A stretch of 41,645 nt of DNA from Cellulomonadaceae bacterium (GTDB lineage: Bacteria; Actinomycetota; Actinomycetes; Actinomycetales; Cellulomonadaceae). The notes beneath the pieces are model-generated. The model was not told where the DNA came from. It did not search any database and saw only the letters and a program-made list of their open reading frames with translations. This document shows positions 16,399-24,770 of the stretch, one piece after another. The stretch is from positions 1 through 41,645 of the forward strand of contig JAIRQO010000082.1 of assembly GCA_031256435.1 (NCBI GenBank), written 5' to 3'. Numbering within the stretch: the stretch's first letter is position 1; each line of letters starts with the position of its first letter. Made by a program: the position numbers and the translations under genes.

Positions 16399-17328
16399 AT
16401 GTTCATTATGAATGACGCCACGGAACTCATCGGTGGCACGCCCCTGGTCCGCATCAACCGCCTTGCCGGTGATTCCACTGCGACGATTGCCGCCAAGTTA
16501 GAGTTCTACAACCCGGCCAACTCGGTCAAGGACCGTATTGGCGTGGCCATTATTAACGCTGCGGAGGCCTCGGGTGAGTTGAAGCCCGGTGGGACCATTG
16601 TGGAAGGGACCAGCGGAAACACGGGAATCGCGTTGGCCTGGGTAGGCGCAGCCCGCGGTTACAACGTGGTACTCACCATGCCCGAGTCCATGAGCAAGGA
16701 ACGCCGGGCACTCCTGCGTGCCTATGGAGCCGAACTGGTATTGACTCCCGGTGCCGAGGGGATGAAGGGCGCCGTGGCCGCAGCGGAACGCATTGTTGCC
16801 GAACGTCCGGGCGCCATCCTGGCTCGGCAGTTTGCCAACCCGGCCAACCCCGAGATTCACCGCGCCACCACCGCTGAGGAAGTGTGGGCGGACACTGATG
16901 GTGCCGTGGACGTGTTTGTGGCTGGCATCGGAACGGGCGGAACCATCACCGGTGTAGGCCAGGTTCTCAAGGAACGCAAGCCAGAGGTGCGTATTGTTGC
17001 TGTGGAACCGGCAGCCTCACCGCTCCTCAATGGCGGCCAGGCAGGCCCGCACAAGATCCAGGGGCTCGGCGCTAACTTTGTACCTGAGGTCCTGGACACG
17101 TCCGTGTATGACGAGGTAGTGGACATTGCCGATGACACCGCCGTGGAGTTTGCCAGGCGCGCTGCCACGGAAGAAGGTTTGCTGGTGGGCATCTCCGGCG
17201 GGGCGGCGTTGGCTGCCGCCGTGGAGGTAGCGCAGCGTCCAGAGATGGCAGGGAAACTGATTGTTGCCGTGATCCCAGACTTTGGCGAGCGGTACCTGTC
17301 CACGGTGCTCTACGCCGATCTCATGTAG
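16399..17328 (+). CDS. cysK: cysteine synthase (O-acetylserine sulfhydrylase)
   Basis: CysK makes L-cysteine from O-acetyl-L-serine and sulfide with PLP. It is 309 residues, the normal length. Visible motifs are the PLP lysine in NSVKDRIG (Lys44), the substrate loop [11 protein letters not shown], the phosphate-binding GTGGTITG, and [10 protein letters not shown] near the end; all key positions are intact. The first ATG ([22 protein letters not shown]) fits a leaderless start; the ATG at 16408 is the alternative. cysE follows after 18 bases, so the two enzymes are co-transcribed. Confidence 0.96.
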   Translation: MFIMNDATELIGGTPLVRINRLAGDSTATIAAKLEFYNPANSVKDRIGVAIINAAEASGELKPGGTIVEGTSGNTGIALAWVGAARGYNVVLTMPESMSKERRALLRAYGAELVLTPGAEGMKGAVAAAERIVAERPGAILARQFANPANPEIHRATTAEEVWADTDGAVDVFVAGIGTGGTITGVGQVLKERKPEVRIVAVEPAASPLLNGGQAGPHKIQGLGANFVPEVLDTSVYDEVVDIADDTAVEFARRAATEEGLLVGISGGAALAAAVEVAQRPEMAGKLIVAVIPDFGERYLSTVLYADLM

Positions 17329-17346
17329 TAACGGCAGAGTCCTGTC

Positions 17347-18057
17347 ATGCCGATTACAGCCACCGATTCTGCCGAGGCCCTGAAGGCCATTCGCGCTAAG
17401 ACCGTGGGTGACGGAGGGAACGAACCGGAGATCCTTCATGAGGACCCTCCCATTCCCGGGCATGACTCTGCCGCTGGCAGGTTGCTGGCGCTCCTGGTGG
17501 AGGATCTGGATGCGGCACACGCGCATGATCCTGCCGCACGGTCACGGCTTGAGGTGGCCTTGGCGTACCCCGGCGTCCACGCCCTGTGGGTGCATCGGTT
17601 GGCGCACCGGATGTGGCACGTTCCACTGCTGCGGATTCCAGCACGGTTGATCTCCCAGTTTGTGCGGTTCATGACGGGAATTGAGATTCACCCCGGGGCG
17701 CAGATTGGGCGCAGGCTCTTCATTGATCACGGCATGGGTGTGGTTATTGGGCAAACGGCCATTGTGGGCGATGACTGCATCCTGTTCCACACGTCCACCC
17801 TGGGTGGCACCTCCATGTATCGCGGTAAACGGCACCCCACGTTAGGCAACCGGGTGATGATTGGGGCCGGTGCCAAAGTACTTGGTCCCATCACCTTGGG
17901 AGACGACGTTCAGGTGGGCGCCAACGCCGTGGTCACCCATGACGTTCCCGCCTGCTACGTTGCGGTGGGTGTGCCTGCCCAGAACCGCAAACCCAAGCAG
18001 TGCGTTGCTGATCGCCCCGCTAACGTGGACGCCAGCCAGATCGAGTACGTGATCTAG
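17347..18057 (+). CDS. cysE: serine O-acetyltransferase
   Basis: CysE makes O-acetylserine from serine and acetyl-CoA, the substrate of the preceding CysK. The protein has 236 residues. A helical N-terminal part includes [22 protein letters not shown] left-handed beta-helix of hexapeptide repeats follows, with the family core [24 protein letters not shown] and [20 protein letters not shown]. Catalytic Asp/His are in FIDHG, and GKRHPT is the usual catalytic loop. An extra stretch of about 45 residues precedes the common core. The protein ends EYVI; a C-terminal isoleucine is what inserts into the CysK active site to form cysteine synthase complex. It ends facing the DUF4143 ATPase gene. Confidence 0.95.
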   Translation: MPITATDSAEALKAIRAKTVGDGGNEPEILHEDPPIPGHDSAAGRLLALLVEDLDAAHAHDPAARSRLEVALAYPGVHALWVHRLAHRMWHVPLLRIPARLISQFVRFMTGIEIHPGAQIGRRLFIDHGMGVVIGQTAIVGDDCILFHTSTLGGTSMYRGKRHPTLGNRVMIGAGAKVLGPITLGDDVQVGANAVVTHDVPACYVAVGVPAQNRKPKQCVADRPANVDASQIEYVI

Positions 18058-18111
18058 GCTGGGCGGCCAAGTACCGCGGCACGTGGCCTCTGCACCCCGC
18101 CTACCTTCTTG

Positions 18112-19347
18112 TCACGTCCACAATGTGCTGATAGGCACTGCCCGAAACTTTGGTCCGAAGGGTAGCGTGTGGTGTCCTGTGTAGAGAAGGAGTCCCGCCA
18201 CCAGGTCATTGCCTAAACGTTGCTCGAGGTGCCTCAGGCCGGCAAAGTCACGATCGTGTGCGGTGGATGATGCCTTGACCTCCAAGGCAACTACTCGGCC
18301 CATGCCGTCTTCTAGAACCAAGTCAACCTCTACCCCGTCTTTTGTGCGGTAATGCGACAGGCCGGGCCTATCCGTTGACCAGGGGATTTGCCGTGCAATC
18401 TCCATGGCGACAAATCCCTCAAGTAACCCACCGAGTGGACCTCCCGGTTGACGCAAGCGTGACGCGGTCTGCCTGAGCAATGCGGAAGCAATGCCAGAGT
18501 CCACCATCGCTACCTTGGCCTGGCCAACAGATCGACCACTGATTCTGCGCGTCCATGCTGGAATGCGTTTCATGAGGAATACCTCCTCAAGTAACGAGAG
18601 GTAGCGCTCTGTTGTCACAGAGGTGAGCCCCACATCTGATGCCACGCGTGATACAGAAAGCGGCTGGCTGGACCGAGCAGCCACCGCCTGTACCAGGGCT
18701 CTCAACTGCGGCCCTCGTTCAATCGCTGACAGTTGGGTGACGTCTCGATTGATCAGATCAGAAACGTAATTGGTAAGGTAGGCAGTCCTTCGGCGATGTT
18801 CACGGTGGATGGCATCGGGGAAACCACCCCTGATGACGCGCGCAATGTAGTCATCTCGAGTCAGAGGAGACTCATGAAAAATGTCCGGTCCTTGGTTGAA
18901 AACATCGTCCACAAAATTCTCGCGAACCCCGTCGATCTCACCTTGTGATAATGGCCAAAGTTCGATTATCTCCATCCTGCCTACCAAAGTATCTGGGAGA
19001 CTCCGTAATCCCAAGAGCCGTGCGGATCCGGTGAGAAGAAACCGGCCTGGTGTGGGGTGCTCATCAACGAGTGACTTCATTGATAAAAGCAGTTCAGGAT
19101 CGCGCTGTACCTCGTCAATAATCATGAGGCTGTCAAGGCGCACAAACGAGTGCGGATCCGATGCCGCAGCGCGCCGCGTCACAGCGTCGTCAAGGGAATA
19201 CCAACGGGCACCAGTGTGTTGCCCTATCCGCCGCACCAACGTGCTCTTTCCAGCTTGACGTGCACCGTTAACCAACACCACGCGTGTGTCACCCAGCGCC
19301 TCGATAACTTGCTCCCATGCGCGGCGCTCTACATACGTTGTCCCCAT
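18112..19347 (-). CDS. AAA-family ATPase with C-terminal DUF4143
   Basis: This 411-residue ATP-binding protein of the AAA_14/DUF4143 type has Walker A GARQAGKST (about 30-38), Walker B LMIIDEVQ (about 75), an arginine-rich sensor region, a winged-helix-like middle with SVSRVASDVGLTSVTTERYLSLLEE, and a DUF4143 part ending in a PD-(D/E)XK-like stretch (HYRTKDGVEVDLVLE then VALEVKAS). The D-Q/E-x-K pattern is visible, but the true function of the family is unknown. Such genes are patchily distributed and often accessory. The ATG is set by a promoter placing transcription at the start codon. Four 23-base iterons lie immediately upstream. Confidence 0.88.
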   Translation of the reverse strand: MGTTYVERRAWEQVIEALGDTRVVLVNGARQAGKSTLVRRIGQHTGARWYSLDDAVTRRAAASDPHSFVRLDSLMIIDEVQRDPELLLSMKSLVDEHPTPGRFLLTGSARLLGLRSLPDTLVGRMEIIELWPLSQGEIDGVRENFVDDVFNQGPDIFHESPLTRDDYIARVIRGGFPDAIHREHRRRTAYLTNYVSDLINRDVTQLSAIERGPQLRALVQAVAARSSQPLSVSRVASDVGLTSVTTERYLSLLEEVFLMKRIPAWTRRISGRSVGQAKVAMVDSGIASALLRQTASRLRQPGGPLGGLLEGFVAMEIARQIPWSTDRPGLSHYRTKDGVEVDLVLEDGMGRVVALEVKASSTAHDRDFAGLRHLEQRLGNDLVAGLLLYTGHHTLPFGPKFRAVPISTLWT

Positions 19348-19353
19348 GCGGAA

Positions 19354-19382
19354 ACCCTATCGTGCCTAACAAATAGTCGCAA
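19354..19382 (-). promoter_or_regulatory. leaderless promoter of the DUF4143 ATPase gene
   Basis: On the minus strand, TTGCGA (19377-19382) and TAGGGT (19354-19359) are separated by exactly 17 bases, and the -10 ends six bases before the ATG. This predicts an mRNA that begins at the start codon. It is the best-formed promoter in the window. The -35 lies inside the weakest of the 23-base repeats. Confidence 0.6.
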
Positions 19383-19450
19383 GGGTGATATTCGATTAGT
19401 CGGATCTCTGACGTTCGATTAGTCGGACCAATCGTGTTCAATTGGTCGGC
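19368..19450. repeat. four 14-base iterons at a strict 23-base period
   Basis: TTCGATTAGTCGGA at 19391-19404 and 19414-19427 are identical. TTCAATTGGTCGGC at 19437-19450 differs at three positions. A weak copy (9 of 14) lies at 19368-19381 over the -35. The starts are 19368, 19391, 19414 and 19437, all 23 apart, close to two helical turns. This looks like cooperative regulator sites for the ATPase promoter. Confidence 0.7.
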
Positions 19451-19488
19451 GTGACGTCCGTCACCGCCATGCTGGGCAGCGAGTGCGG

Positions 19489-21489
19489 TTACCAGATGTG
19501 GACGCGGTTCTGGGGTGGGTAGTACAGGGCGTCGCCATCCTGAACGTTGAAGGCCTCGTAGAACTCGGGAACGTTGGGGACCACACCGTTGCAGCGGAAC
19601 TCGTTGGGCGAGTGTGGGTCTGAGGCGATCCGGCGCTTCAGTTCCTCGTCACGGCCCTTGGATTCCCACACCTTGGCCCAGTTCAGGAACACCCGCTGGA
19701 GTCCGGTGAATCCGTCCATCACGGGTGCTTCGGCAAAGCCATCCAGCCCCAACTTCTCCAGCGCAATGCGGTATGCCTTGAGCGTGATGGCAAGGCCACC
19801 GAGGTCTCCAATGTTTTCTCCGATGGTCAGCGCACCGTTGACGTGCGGACCGTCACCCCCAAACTGTGCGGGAATGAAGGCGTCATACTGATCAATCAGC
19901 GCGCGAGTGCGCTCCTCAAAGGCTGTGAGATCTTCCGCGGTCCACCAATCCTCCAGGCGTCCATCGCCGTCATACTTGGCACCTTGATCGTCGAACCCGT
20001 GTCCAATCTCGTGACCAATCACGCCGCCAATGCCGCCATAGTTCACCGCATCATCGGCCTCAGCGTCAAAGAACGGGGGCTGCAGGATGGCGGCAGGGAA
20101 CACAATCTCGTTCATACCCGGGTTGTAGTACGCGTTGACCGTCTGCGGGAACATGAACCACTCGTCACGATCAATCGGCTTGCCAACCTTGTCCAACTCC
20201 TTAGCGTTGTCCGCAATATTGGACCGCACCACGTTGCCGTACAAATCATCCGGTGTGATCTCCAAGGCACTGTAGTCACGCCATTTCACGGGGTAGCCAA
20301 TCTTGGGGGTGAACTTCTCCAACTTGGCGATGGCTCGGACCTTGGTCTCCTCGCCCATCCACTCCAATGCCGTAATGGACTCGCGGTACGCCTCTACCAG
20401 GTTGGCCACCAGTTCATCCATGCGCGCTTTGTGCGTTGCCGGGAAGTGACGTGCCACATACTCCTGACCCACGGCCTCGCCAAGGCACCCTTCCACCAAG
20501 GCCACGCCGCGCTTCCAGCGGTCCTTGACCTCCTGAGCCCCGGACAGGGTGCGGCCATAGAAATCGAAACTCGCCTCCACCAACTCGTCGGTGAGGAACG
20601 CGGCTGACGATGAGATGAGCCGGTACTGCGCCCACAACTTCCAATCGGTCAGCGGTTCGGATTGCCAAAGTTCGCCCAGACCGGTGAAGAACGATGGCTG
20701 GTGGATGACCAACGCGTCAAAGGTGGCTTCCGAGGATCCGAGGCCGGCAATCCACTCCTTCCACGGGTAGCCGGGGGCCAGATCCACCAGTTCGCCCAGA
20801 GTCATGGGGTTGTACGCCTTCACGGCGTCACGCTCGGCAACCACGTCCCAGTGGTGGGACGCAATCTTGGTTTCCAGTGCCATCACGCTATCAGCTGCTG
20901 CGGAGGCTTCCTCAGCGGACGTGACTGCCCCAGCCAGCGTCAGCATTCTGGCAATGTGCGGGAGGTACGCAGCGCGAATCTCAGCATGCTGCTCCTCGCG
21001 GTAATACGCCTCGTCCGGAAGCCCAAGCCCGCCCTGGAGCATCTGAACCTTGTACACTTCTGGGTCCTTGGCGTCATTGTCCACGTAGAAACTCACGGCC
21101 CCGCCCATCACGGTGCGCTGGAGTGATCCGATGACACGAGCAAACTCTTCAGGCGAGGTGGCTGCGTTGATGGCCTCGCTGTTCTGGGCAATGGGCGTGA
21201 TTCCGAGTGCCTCAATGCGCTCGGTGTCCATGAACGAGGTATACAGGTCCCCCACTTTGGCGTTAGTGGAGCCCGGTTCATTGTCCGTTGCGGACAGGTC
21301 CTGGATGATGTCCCTGACACGTTCCTCGGACAGGTCCCTCAGCGTGGTGAAAGCTCCGTCCATGGAACGATCAGCGGGGATCTCATGGTGGGAAATCCAC
21401 GTGTTGTTCACGTGCAGGTAGAGATCATCTTGGGGACGGATGGTTGTGTCAAGGCCGGGCACATTGATTCCGGAACGAGTTTGCTGCAT
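19489..21489 (-). CDS. pepO: M13-family zinc metallopeptidase (PepO/neprilysin-like)
   Basis: This 666-residue oligopeptidase has no signal peptide or membrane helix, so it is cytosolic. The zinc site is intact: HEIGH in GGVIGHEIGHGFDDQ (about residue 490) and the third ligand Glu in ENIGDLGG. Substrate-binding NAYYNPGMNEIVFPA and ILQPPFF match the family, as does the end YYPPQNRVHIW. M13 enzymes cut short peptides on the N-side of hydrophobic residues. The ATG at 21489 leaves only 18 bases to the divergent rpiB start and has no SD, which fits a leaderless mRNA. Confidence 0.95.
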   Translation of the reverse strand: MQQTRSGINVPGLDTTIRPQDDLYLHVNNTWISHHEIPADRSMDGAFTTLRDLSEERVRDIIQDLSATDNEPGSTNAKVGDLYTSFMDTERIEALGITPIAQNSEAINAATSPEEFARVIGSLQRTVMGGAVSFYVDNDAKDPEVYKVQMLQGGLGLPDEAYYREEQHAEIRAAYLPHIARMLTLAGAVTSAEEASAAADSVMALETKIASHHWDVVAERDAVKAYNPMTLGELVDLAPGYPWKEWIAGLGSSEATFDALVIHQPSFFTGLGELWQSEPLTDWKLWAQYRLISSSAAFLTDELVEASFDFYGRTLSGAQEVKDRWKRGVALVEGCLGEAVGQEYVARHFPATHKARMDELVANLVEAYRESITALEWMGEETKVRAIAKLEKFTPKIGYPVKWRDYSALEITPDDLYGNVVRSNIADNAKELDKVGKPIDRDEWFMFPQTVNAYYNPGMNEIVFPAAILQPPFFDAEADDAVNYGGIGGVIGHEIGHGFDDQGAKYDGDGRLEDWWTAEDLTAFEERTRALIDQYDAFIPAQFGGDGPHVNGALTIGENIGDLGGLAITLKAYRIALEKLGLDGFAEAPVMDGFTGLQRVFLNWAKVWESKGRDEELKRRIASDPHSPNEFRCNGVVPNVPEFYEAFNVQDGDALYYPPQNRVHIW

Positions 21490-21494
21490 GGGTG

Positions 21495-21501
21495 TAACCT
21501 A
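21495..21501. promoter_or_regulatory. shared bidirectional -10 for pepO and rpiB
   Basis: TAACCTA reads TAACCT on the plus strand (21495-21500), seven bases before the rpiB ATG, and TAGGTT on the minus strand (21496-21501), six bases before the pepO ATG. The 18-base gap has no room for two separate promoters or SDs, so both genes are probably leaderless and share one melted -10 region. -35 elements would lie inside the two coding regions; none is strong. Confidence 0.45.
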
Positions 21502-21507
21502 TCAGGT

Positions 21508-21957
21508 ATGCGTATTCACATCGGTACTGACCATGCAGGCTTTGCCCTCAAGGAGCACCTCAAGGCACACCTCACGGAGGCTGGCCACGAGGTCATTGAT
21601 CACGGGGCGCTGGAGTACGACGATCAGGATGACTACCCCGCGTTTTGTATCGCCTGCGCCGAAGGCGTGCGCGATGACAAGGGTTCCCTGGGAGTGGTCA
21701 TTGGCGGGTCCGGCAACGGCGAACAGTTGGCGGCCAACCGCGTAACCGGGATTCGTGCCATCCTCGCCTGGTCCATTGGGACCGCCCACCTGGGCCGCGA
21801 GCACAACGATGCCCACATTGTCTCCGTGGGGGCCCGGATGCACACCATCCAGGAGGCCACCGCCATTGTGGACGCGTTCATCGCCACGCCGTTCGGCGGG
21901 GCAGACAGGCACCAGCGGCGCATTGATGAGATGACTGCCTACGAGGCCACGCGGTAA
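21508..21957 (+). CDS. rpiB: ribose-5-phosphate isomerase B
   Basis: RpiB interconverts ribulose-5-phosphate and ribose-5-phosphate in the non-oxidative pentose phosphate pathway. It is 149 residues, the usual actinobacterial length. Motifs are MRIHIGTDHAGFALK, GVVIGGSGNGEQLAANRV and SVGARMHT. The active-site Cys of the E. coli type is replaced by Ser in GGSGNGEQ, and the nearby Glu is kept; this is the Mycobacterium-type active site, where Glu is the base. The ATG at 21508 is chosen by family alignment and the upstream TAACCT; the open frame reaches back to 21385 only by reading through pepO. Confidence 0.95.
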   Translation: MRIHIGTDHAGFALKEHLKAHLTEAGHEVIDHGALEYDDQDDYPAFCIACAEGVRDDKGSLGVVIGGSGNGEQLAANRVTGIRAILAWSIGTAHLGREHNDAHIVSVGARMHTIQEATAIVDAFIATPFGGADRHQRRIDEMTAYEATR

Positions 21958-22027
21958 CACGTTCAGTGGGCTGATCAAGGCTCGGTCATGTCAGAGCCTC
22001 CGGACGGTATGGCCGCCAGTGCGGTGA

Positions 22028-22091
22028 GCTATCAGAGCGGTGAGCTATCAGAGCGGTTGGCTATCAGAGCGGTGGGCTATCACGGCGGAGC
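22028..22091. repeat. 16-bp tandem repeat, four units
   Basis: Units GCTATCAGAGCGGTGA, with small changes in the last bases, start at 22028, 22044, 22060 and 22076; the last is degenerate and includes the comEC stop codon. A half-unit precedes at 22018. It lies between the converging rpiB and comEC. No hairpin or T-run marks a terminator. Confidence 0.8.
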
Positions 22092-24770
22092 GGCATCGTC
22101 GGGACCGCAATTGGTGAGCATTCCTTCGCCCTCCGACGCCAGGAAGGTCAGCGTGCCACATTCATCCGTGCGGAGGTTGTGCGCTCCTGTGCCGTGATAG
22201 AGCGTCAACGCAGCATCCGTGGGATGTCCAAAGGTGTTCGATGCCCCCACGGAAAATACTGCGACGATGGGGCTCAGCAGTGCGGCAAGGTCCGACGACT
22301 GCTTCGCAGAACCGTGATGAGCCACCTTGACAATGTCAGACCTCCAGCCGCTTGCCCGTGACACCACGTGGCTCTGTGGAGTATTGCGTGGGCCGTGTGG
22401 CGGGTTCTCGGTGGGCTGCAGGGGTTTCCCGGTGGCCTGGCGAGATTCCCGCGAGCGCAATGTACGAACCAACGCCGCCTGCCCTGCCTCCTCCAAATCA
22501 CCCAGACCCGTGACGCTGATGGTTCCGTAGGGTGAGGTGGACGTGACGTGGACCGTCAGGCTGGCATCATTGGCATTGCCGGAATCGCCACCGTTCCAGG
22601 CTTCAGTGGTGGTGGCGGTTTCCGGGAAACTCAACGATGACGCCACAATGGTCCATTCAGCGGACCATCCCTCAGCATGCGCTGAGCCTCCCTCAATGCC
22701 TTCCTGGGCAGGGCCACGGTGTACTGAATCGACCTTTCCATGGGGAATCGTGCCCACTGGAACGTTGTGGCCGCTCAGGAGACCCAACGTGGCTTCGGAC
22801 TGGCTGACGGGGTCTCGAACGGCTGATACCACCGCGCGGTCCACAGATACTGCCCTCAGCAACTCACCCACCCCACCTACGTGATCGGCGTGAAAATGCG
22901 TAAGCACCAACAAATCAAGATGGGTGATCTTGAGATCCGTGAGACACCCGCGGATATTGCCCTCAGGAGGTCCGGCATCCACCAGGATGGCTGAGTTCAC
23001 GCCGGTGCGCACCGCCCAGGCATCACCCTGACCCACATCACAGAAGGCAACCTGCCACCTCAGGTTGGGTGCGCGTGCCGAAGACACCGCCCGTGCGCCC
23101 ACACCTCCAGCACTGACCAGCACAGCGGCGCAGGTAGCGAACACCACGACAGCAATTCTGTGGTCCCTAGATGAAGCAATCCCCATCTGCCAGCGTCGCC
23201 GTGCAAAGGAGACGTACACCTTGGGGGCTGTGATCCACGCTGCCACGGCTTCCCTGGTGGTCAGGGACCAGCCGTCGCGTGGTGAACAACGCAGCATCAG
23301 CGTAATGACAACAGCGGTCAGCCCGGCAAGTGCCGCAGCACCCCCTGGCCCACTGGGCCAAGGAAGTGCTGATCCGGGGAGTGCCGCGCACCGTGATGCC
23401 ACGGTGGCAATCCACCACGTAGCACCACTGGCCAGCCACGCCAGAAAGGTGCCACCAGCCATCCACCACGGGGACACCACCGCGGCCGCGAGTCCTAAAA
23501 GCGTGGCGGGCGCTACCGCAGGGGCTGCCAGGAGGTTGGCCAGAACGGACGTGGTAGCCACCTGGGGCGAGAACAGCACCAGGATGGGTCCGCAGGCCAT
23601 CTGGGCGGAGATTGGGACCGCCACGGCAAAGCCCAGCGGCTTTCCGATCCACGGCGCGAGCCGAGCCACCAGAGGTGGCGTCAGGAGAACTAACCCCGCT
23701 GTTGCCGCGCTGGACAGCGCAAACGCGAAGCTTCGCGCCATCCCAGGGGCGTGAATCAGAAGCACTATCACCGTGACTGCGAGCGCCGGAATAGCCGCCG
23801 CGCGGCGCCGGAGCACCACCGCTATCAGTGTCACGCCACTCATGGCGGCAGCACGGAGCACTGACGGTTCGGGGCGAACGAGGAGAACAAAGGCACAGGC
23901 CGCTACTCCAATCCCCACCGCACGTGCCCACGGAGGCGCCCGTAAGGCCCCGGCCACCAGGGTCAGGAGCGTCATCACTACAGCAAAGTGTCCACCGGAC
24001 ACCGCTGTGAGGTGCGTCAACCCTGTGGTCCGGAACGCAACGCTGAGGTCGGCTGGCAACCGCGAATCATCACCCACGGCAATACCGGGAACCAGGCCGC
24101 GTGCTTGGCCGGACATCCCCACGGTTGCCGTGGCCAGTGAGTCCCGCATGGCGGTGGTTCCGGCAATCAGACGATGGGGAGGTTCTAGCACCATTATCCC
24201 GTCCGTCACCAGCCGGGCTACGCTGCCATCGTTCCAGGTGGGAGGTTGGAGAAATCCCGTGACCGTAACGCGGGCACCGTACAGTGGCCCGCTTCCTCGG
24301 CTGGTCACTGACACGGATCCCAAGGTTGATGAACATCTGGCCGCGTCAGAACTCGTCGCATCCATACACAGTGATTCGGCGGCAAGGCTCCACCGGACTC
24401 CGTTGCCAAACCTGGCGCTCTGGGGGTCTGACCCCGCCCGCCCGGTTAACGTCACCTGCGCTCCGGTTTCGGTCAGATGACGCAAGCCCGAACTGCCGTG
24501 ACGCTGGACCTGAACCGTCACGCTGACAGCAAGGACGCAGGCCAGAACAACCAGAGCATGAGCCAGGAACCGTCCGTGGCGATGGTTCCTGCGAGGCTTG
24601 GGAAAGGTGAGGATCATGACAACCCAGGCCAGGCCCACCAGGAGTAGAAGTCCGCACGCCGCCATGACGTGGATGGCCGCGTCTGAGGCAGACCCGGTGA
24701 GTACCCAGGCGGTGATCCACACGGCTAGTGCGGCTGGTACGAGGCGTACATCCGTGGGGACCTTAGTCAT
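22080..24770 (-). CDS. comEC: ComEC DNA-uptake channel protein
   Basis: ComEC forms the membrane channel that takes up single-stranded DNA in transformation. The protein has 896 residues. An N-terminal membrane pair and DUF4131-like periplasmic part (about 1-210) precedes the competence membrane domain (about 215-520; GLTHLTAVSGGHFAVV is the family signature). The C-terminal metallo-beta-lactamase domain (about 570-890) has HFHADHVGG and later HHGS. All three parts are present and unbroken. The C-terminal domain carries a longer insertion (about residues 690-810). The start overlaps the comEA stop by ATGA. Confidence 0.94.
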   Translation of the reverse strand: MTKVPTDVRLVPAALAVWITAWVLTGSASDAAIHVMAACGLLLLVGLAWVVMILTFPKPRRNHRHGRFLAHALVVLACVLAVSVTVQVQRHGSSGLRHLTETGAQVTLTGRAGSDPQSARFGNGVRWSLAAESLCMDATSSDAARCSSTLGSVSVTSRGSGPLYGARVTVTGFLQPPTWNDGSVARLVTDGIMVLEPPHRLIAGTTAMRDSLATATVGMSGQARGLVPGIAVGDDSRLPADLSVAFRTTGLTHLTAVSGGHFAVVMTLLTLVAGALRAPPWARAVGIGVAACAFVLLVRPEPSVLRAAAMSGVTLIAVVLRRRAAAIPALAVTVIVLLIHAPGMARSFAFALSSAATAGLVLLTPPLVARLAPWIGKPLGFAVAVPISAQMACGPILVLFSPQVATTSVLANLLAAPAVAPATLLGLAAAVVSPWWMAGGTFLAWLASGATWWIATVASRCAALPGSALPWPSGPGGAAALAGLTAVVITLMLRCSPRDGWSLTTREAVAAWITAPKVYVSFARRRWQMGIASSRDHRIAVVVFATCAAVLVSAGGVGARAVSSARAPNLRWQVAFCDVGQGDAWAVRTGVNSAILVDAGPPEGNIRGCLTDLKITHLDLLVLTHFHADHVGGVGELLRAVSVDRAVVSAVRDPVSQSEATLGLLSGHNVPVGTIPHGKVDSVHRGPAQEGIEGGSAHAEGWSAEWTIVASSLSFPETATTTEAWNGGDSGNANDASLTVHVTSTSPYGTISVTGLGDLEEAGQAALVRTLRSRESRQATGKPLQPTENPPHGPRNTPQSHVVSRASGWRSDIVKVAHHGSAKQSSDLAALLSPIVAVFSVGASNTFGHPTDAALTLYHGTGAHNLRTDECGTLTFLASEGEGMLTNCGPDDAAPP

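Noticed and set aside
22028-22091. CRISPR or terminator at the 16-bp repeats
   Set aside because: The units are directly adjacent without spacers, and no stem with a T-run is formed.
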